From Drosophila pseudoobscura (taxonomy: Eukaryota; Arthropoda; Insecta; Diptera; Drosophilidae), in the NCBI RefSeq assembly GCF_009870125.1, contig NC_046680.1, forward strand, positions 4,030,001 to 4,094,000: 64,000 nt of DNA, written 5' to 3'. The first letter of the stretch is position 1, and the number at the start of each line of letters is the position of its first letter. This document shows, piece by piece, positions 63,790-64,000 of this stretch. The translations under genes and the position numbers were made by a program. The notes under the pieces were generated by a model, which saw only the letters and a program-made list of their open reading frames with translations, did no database searches and was not told where the DNA came from.

Positions 63790-64000
63790 AGCACAACGAA
63801 TGCTATAGACACGCACGGGCCAGGGGCGGTAGGGGCCACCGCGTATTTATCACAACAAATATCCATTATGCAATTGGCCATGTCTGAAACTAGCAATTGG
63901 CCACAAATGCAGCAACGTCCGAGCGCCGGCTGGGGCAGGATGGGAATGGGAATGGAGGCGCGGTGCGCCCTCAGACGCAGAAAGGCACACTGGCCTACAT
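63790..64000. other. Upstream region of the small secreted gene
   Basis: A TATA-like 'ATAAATA' lies on the minus strand near 63845, about 55 bp upstream of the ATG. Nothing else is recognisable before the window end. Confidence 0.3.

Overview
This is a eukaryotic, insect window that reads as a Drosophila chromosome. Short spliced introns, orthologs of known fly genes, two miR-281 hairpins, many DINE-1/INE-1 type Helitron fragments, and the fly core-promoter motifs DRE and Ohler motif 1 all point that way. From memory, most of the recognised genes lie on D. melanogaster 2R (Muller element C). The transposon load suggests a species outside the melanogaster subgroup, perhaps the obscura group; I could not check this.

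Layout. 1-2.6 kb: minus-strand VRK-related kinase (CG8878-like), cut by the window edge. 4.5-7.1 kb: plus-strand Hen1 2'-O-methyltransferase exons, with transposon debris in the intron and no visible first exon. 7.9-8.4 kb: DNAL4-type dynein light chain. 8.7-17.4 kb: complete 14-exon minus-strand Prp8 (2397 aa after splicing). 17.7-22.4 kb: a tandem AT-rich dispersed repeat and a decayed CR1-type retrotransposon. 22.8-24.3 kb: two small secreted-protein genes, one Gly/Tyr-rich and one His-rich. 26.2-28.6 kb: ornithine decarboxylase antizyme (Oda) on the minus strand with its +1 frameshift site, SmD3 on the plus strand, and two miR-281 hairpins on the minus strand upstream of Oda. 28.6-35.7 kb: intergenic or intronic sequence with repeats and a Jockey-like fragment. 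35.9-36.8 kb: EndoG. 37.1-39.2 kb: Cct5, whose upstream promoter region is split by a 524-bp hAT-like insertion. 39.8-50 kb: a transposon-rich block with DINE-1 copies, an I-like fragment, a Tc1/mariner copy and fragments of unidentified genes. 50.4-59.7 kb: a large minus-strand secreted multi-PAN/apple protein with two alternative signal-peptide first exons. 60.1-63.8 kb: a probable small two-exon secreted-protein gene.

The conserved genes serve housekeeping roles: splicing (Prp8, SmD3), protein folding (Cct5), polyamine control (Oda), small-RNA 3'-end methylation (Hen1), mitochondrial nuclease (EndoG) and a dynein light chain. Exon phases were checked by hand for Prp8, Cct5, SmD3, Oda, the dynein light chain, the visible Hen1 exons, the PAN gene and both small secreted genes; all join in frame. 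The most interesting points are the hAT-like insertion placed exactly on the Cct5 motif 1, the missing Hen1 methyltransferase exon, the cryptic split secreted-peptide gene, the alternative first exons of the PAN gene, and a dispersed repeat with promoter-like motifs next to several gene starts.
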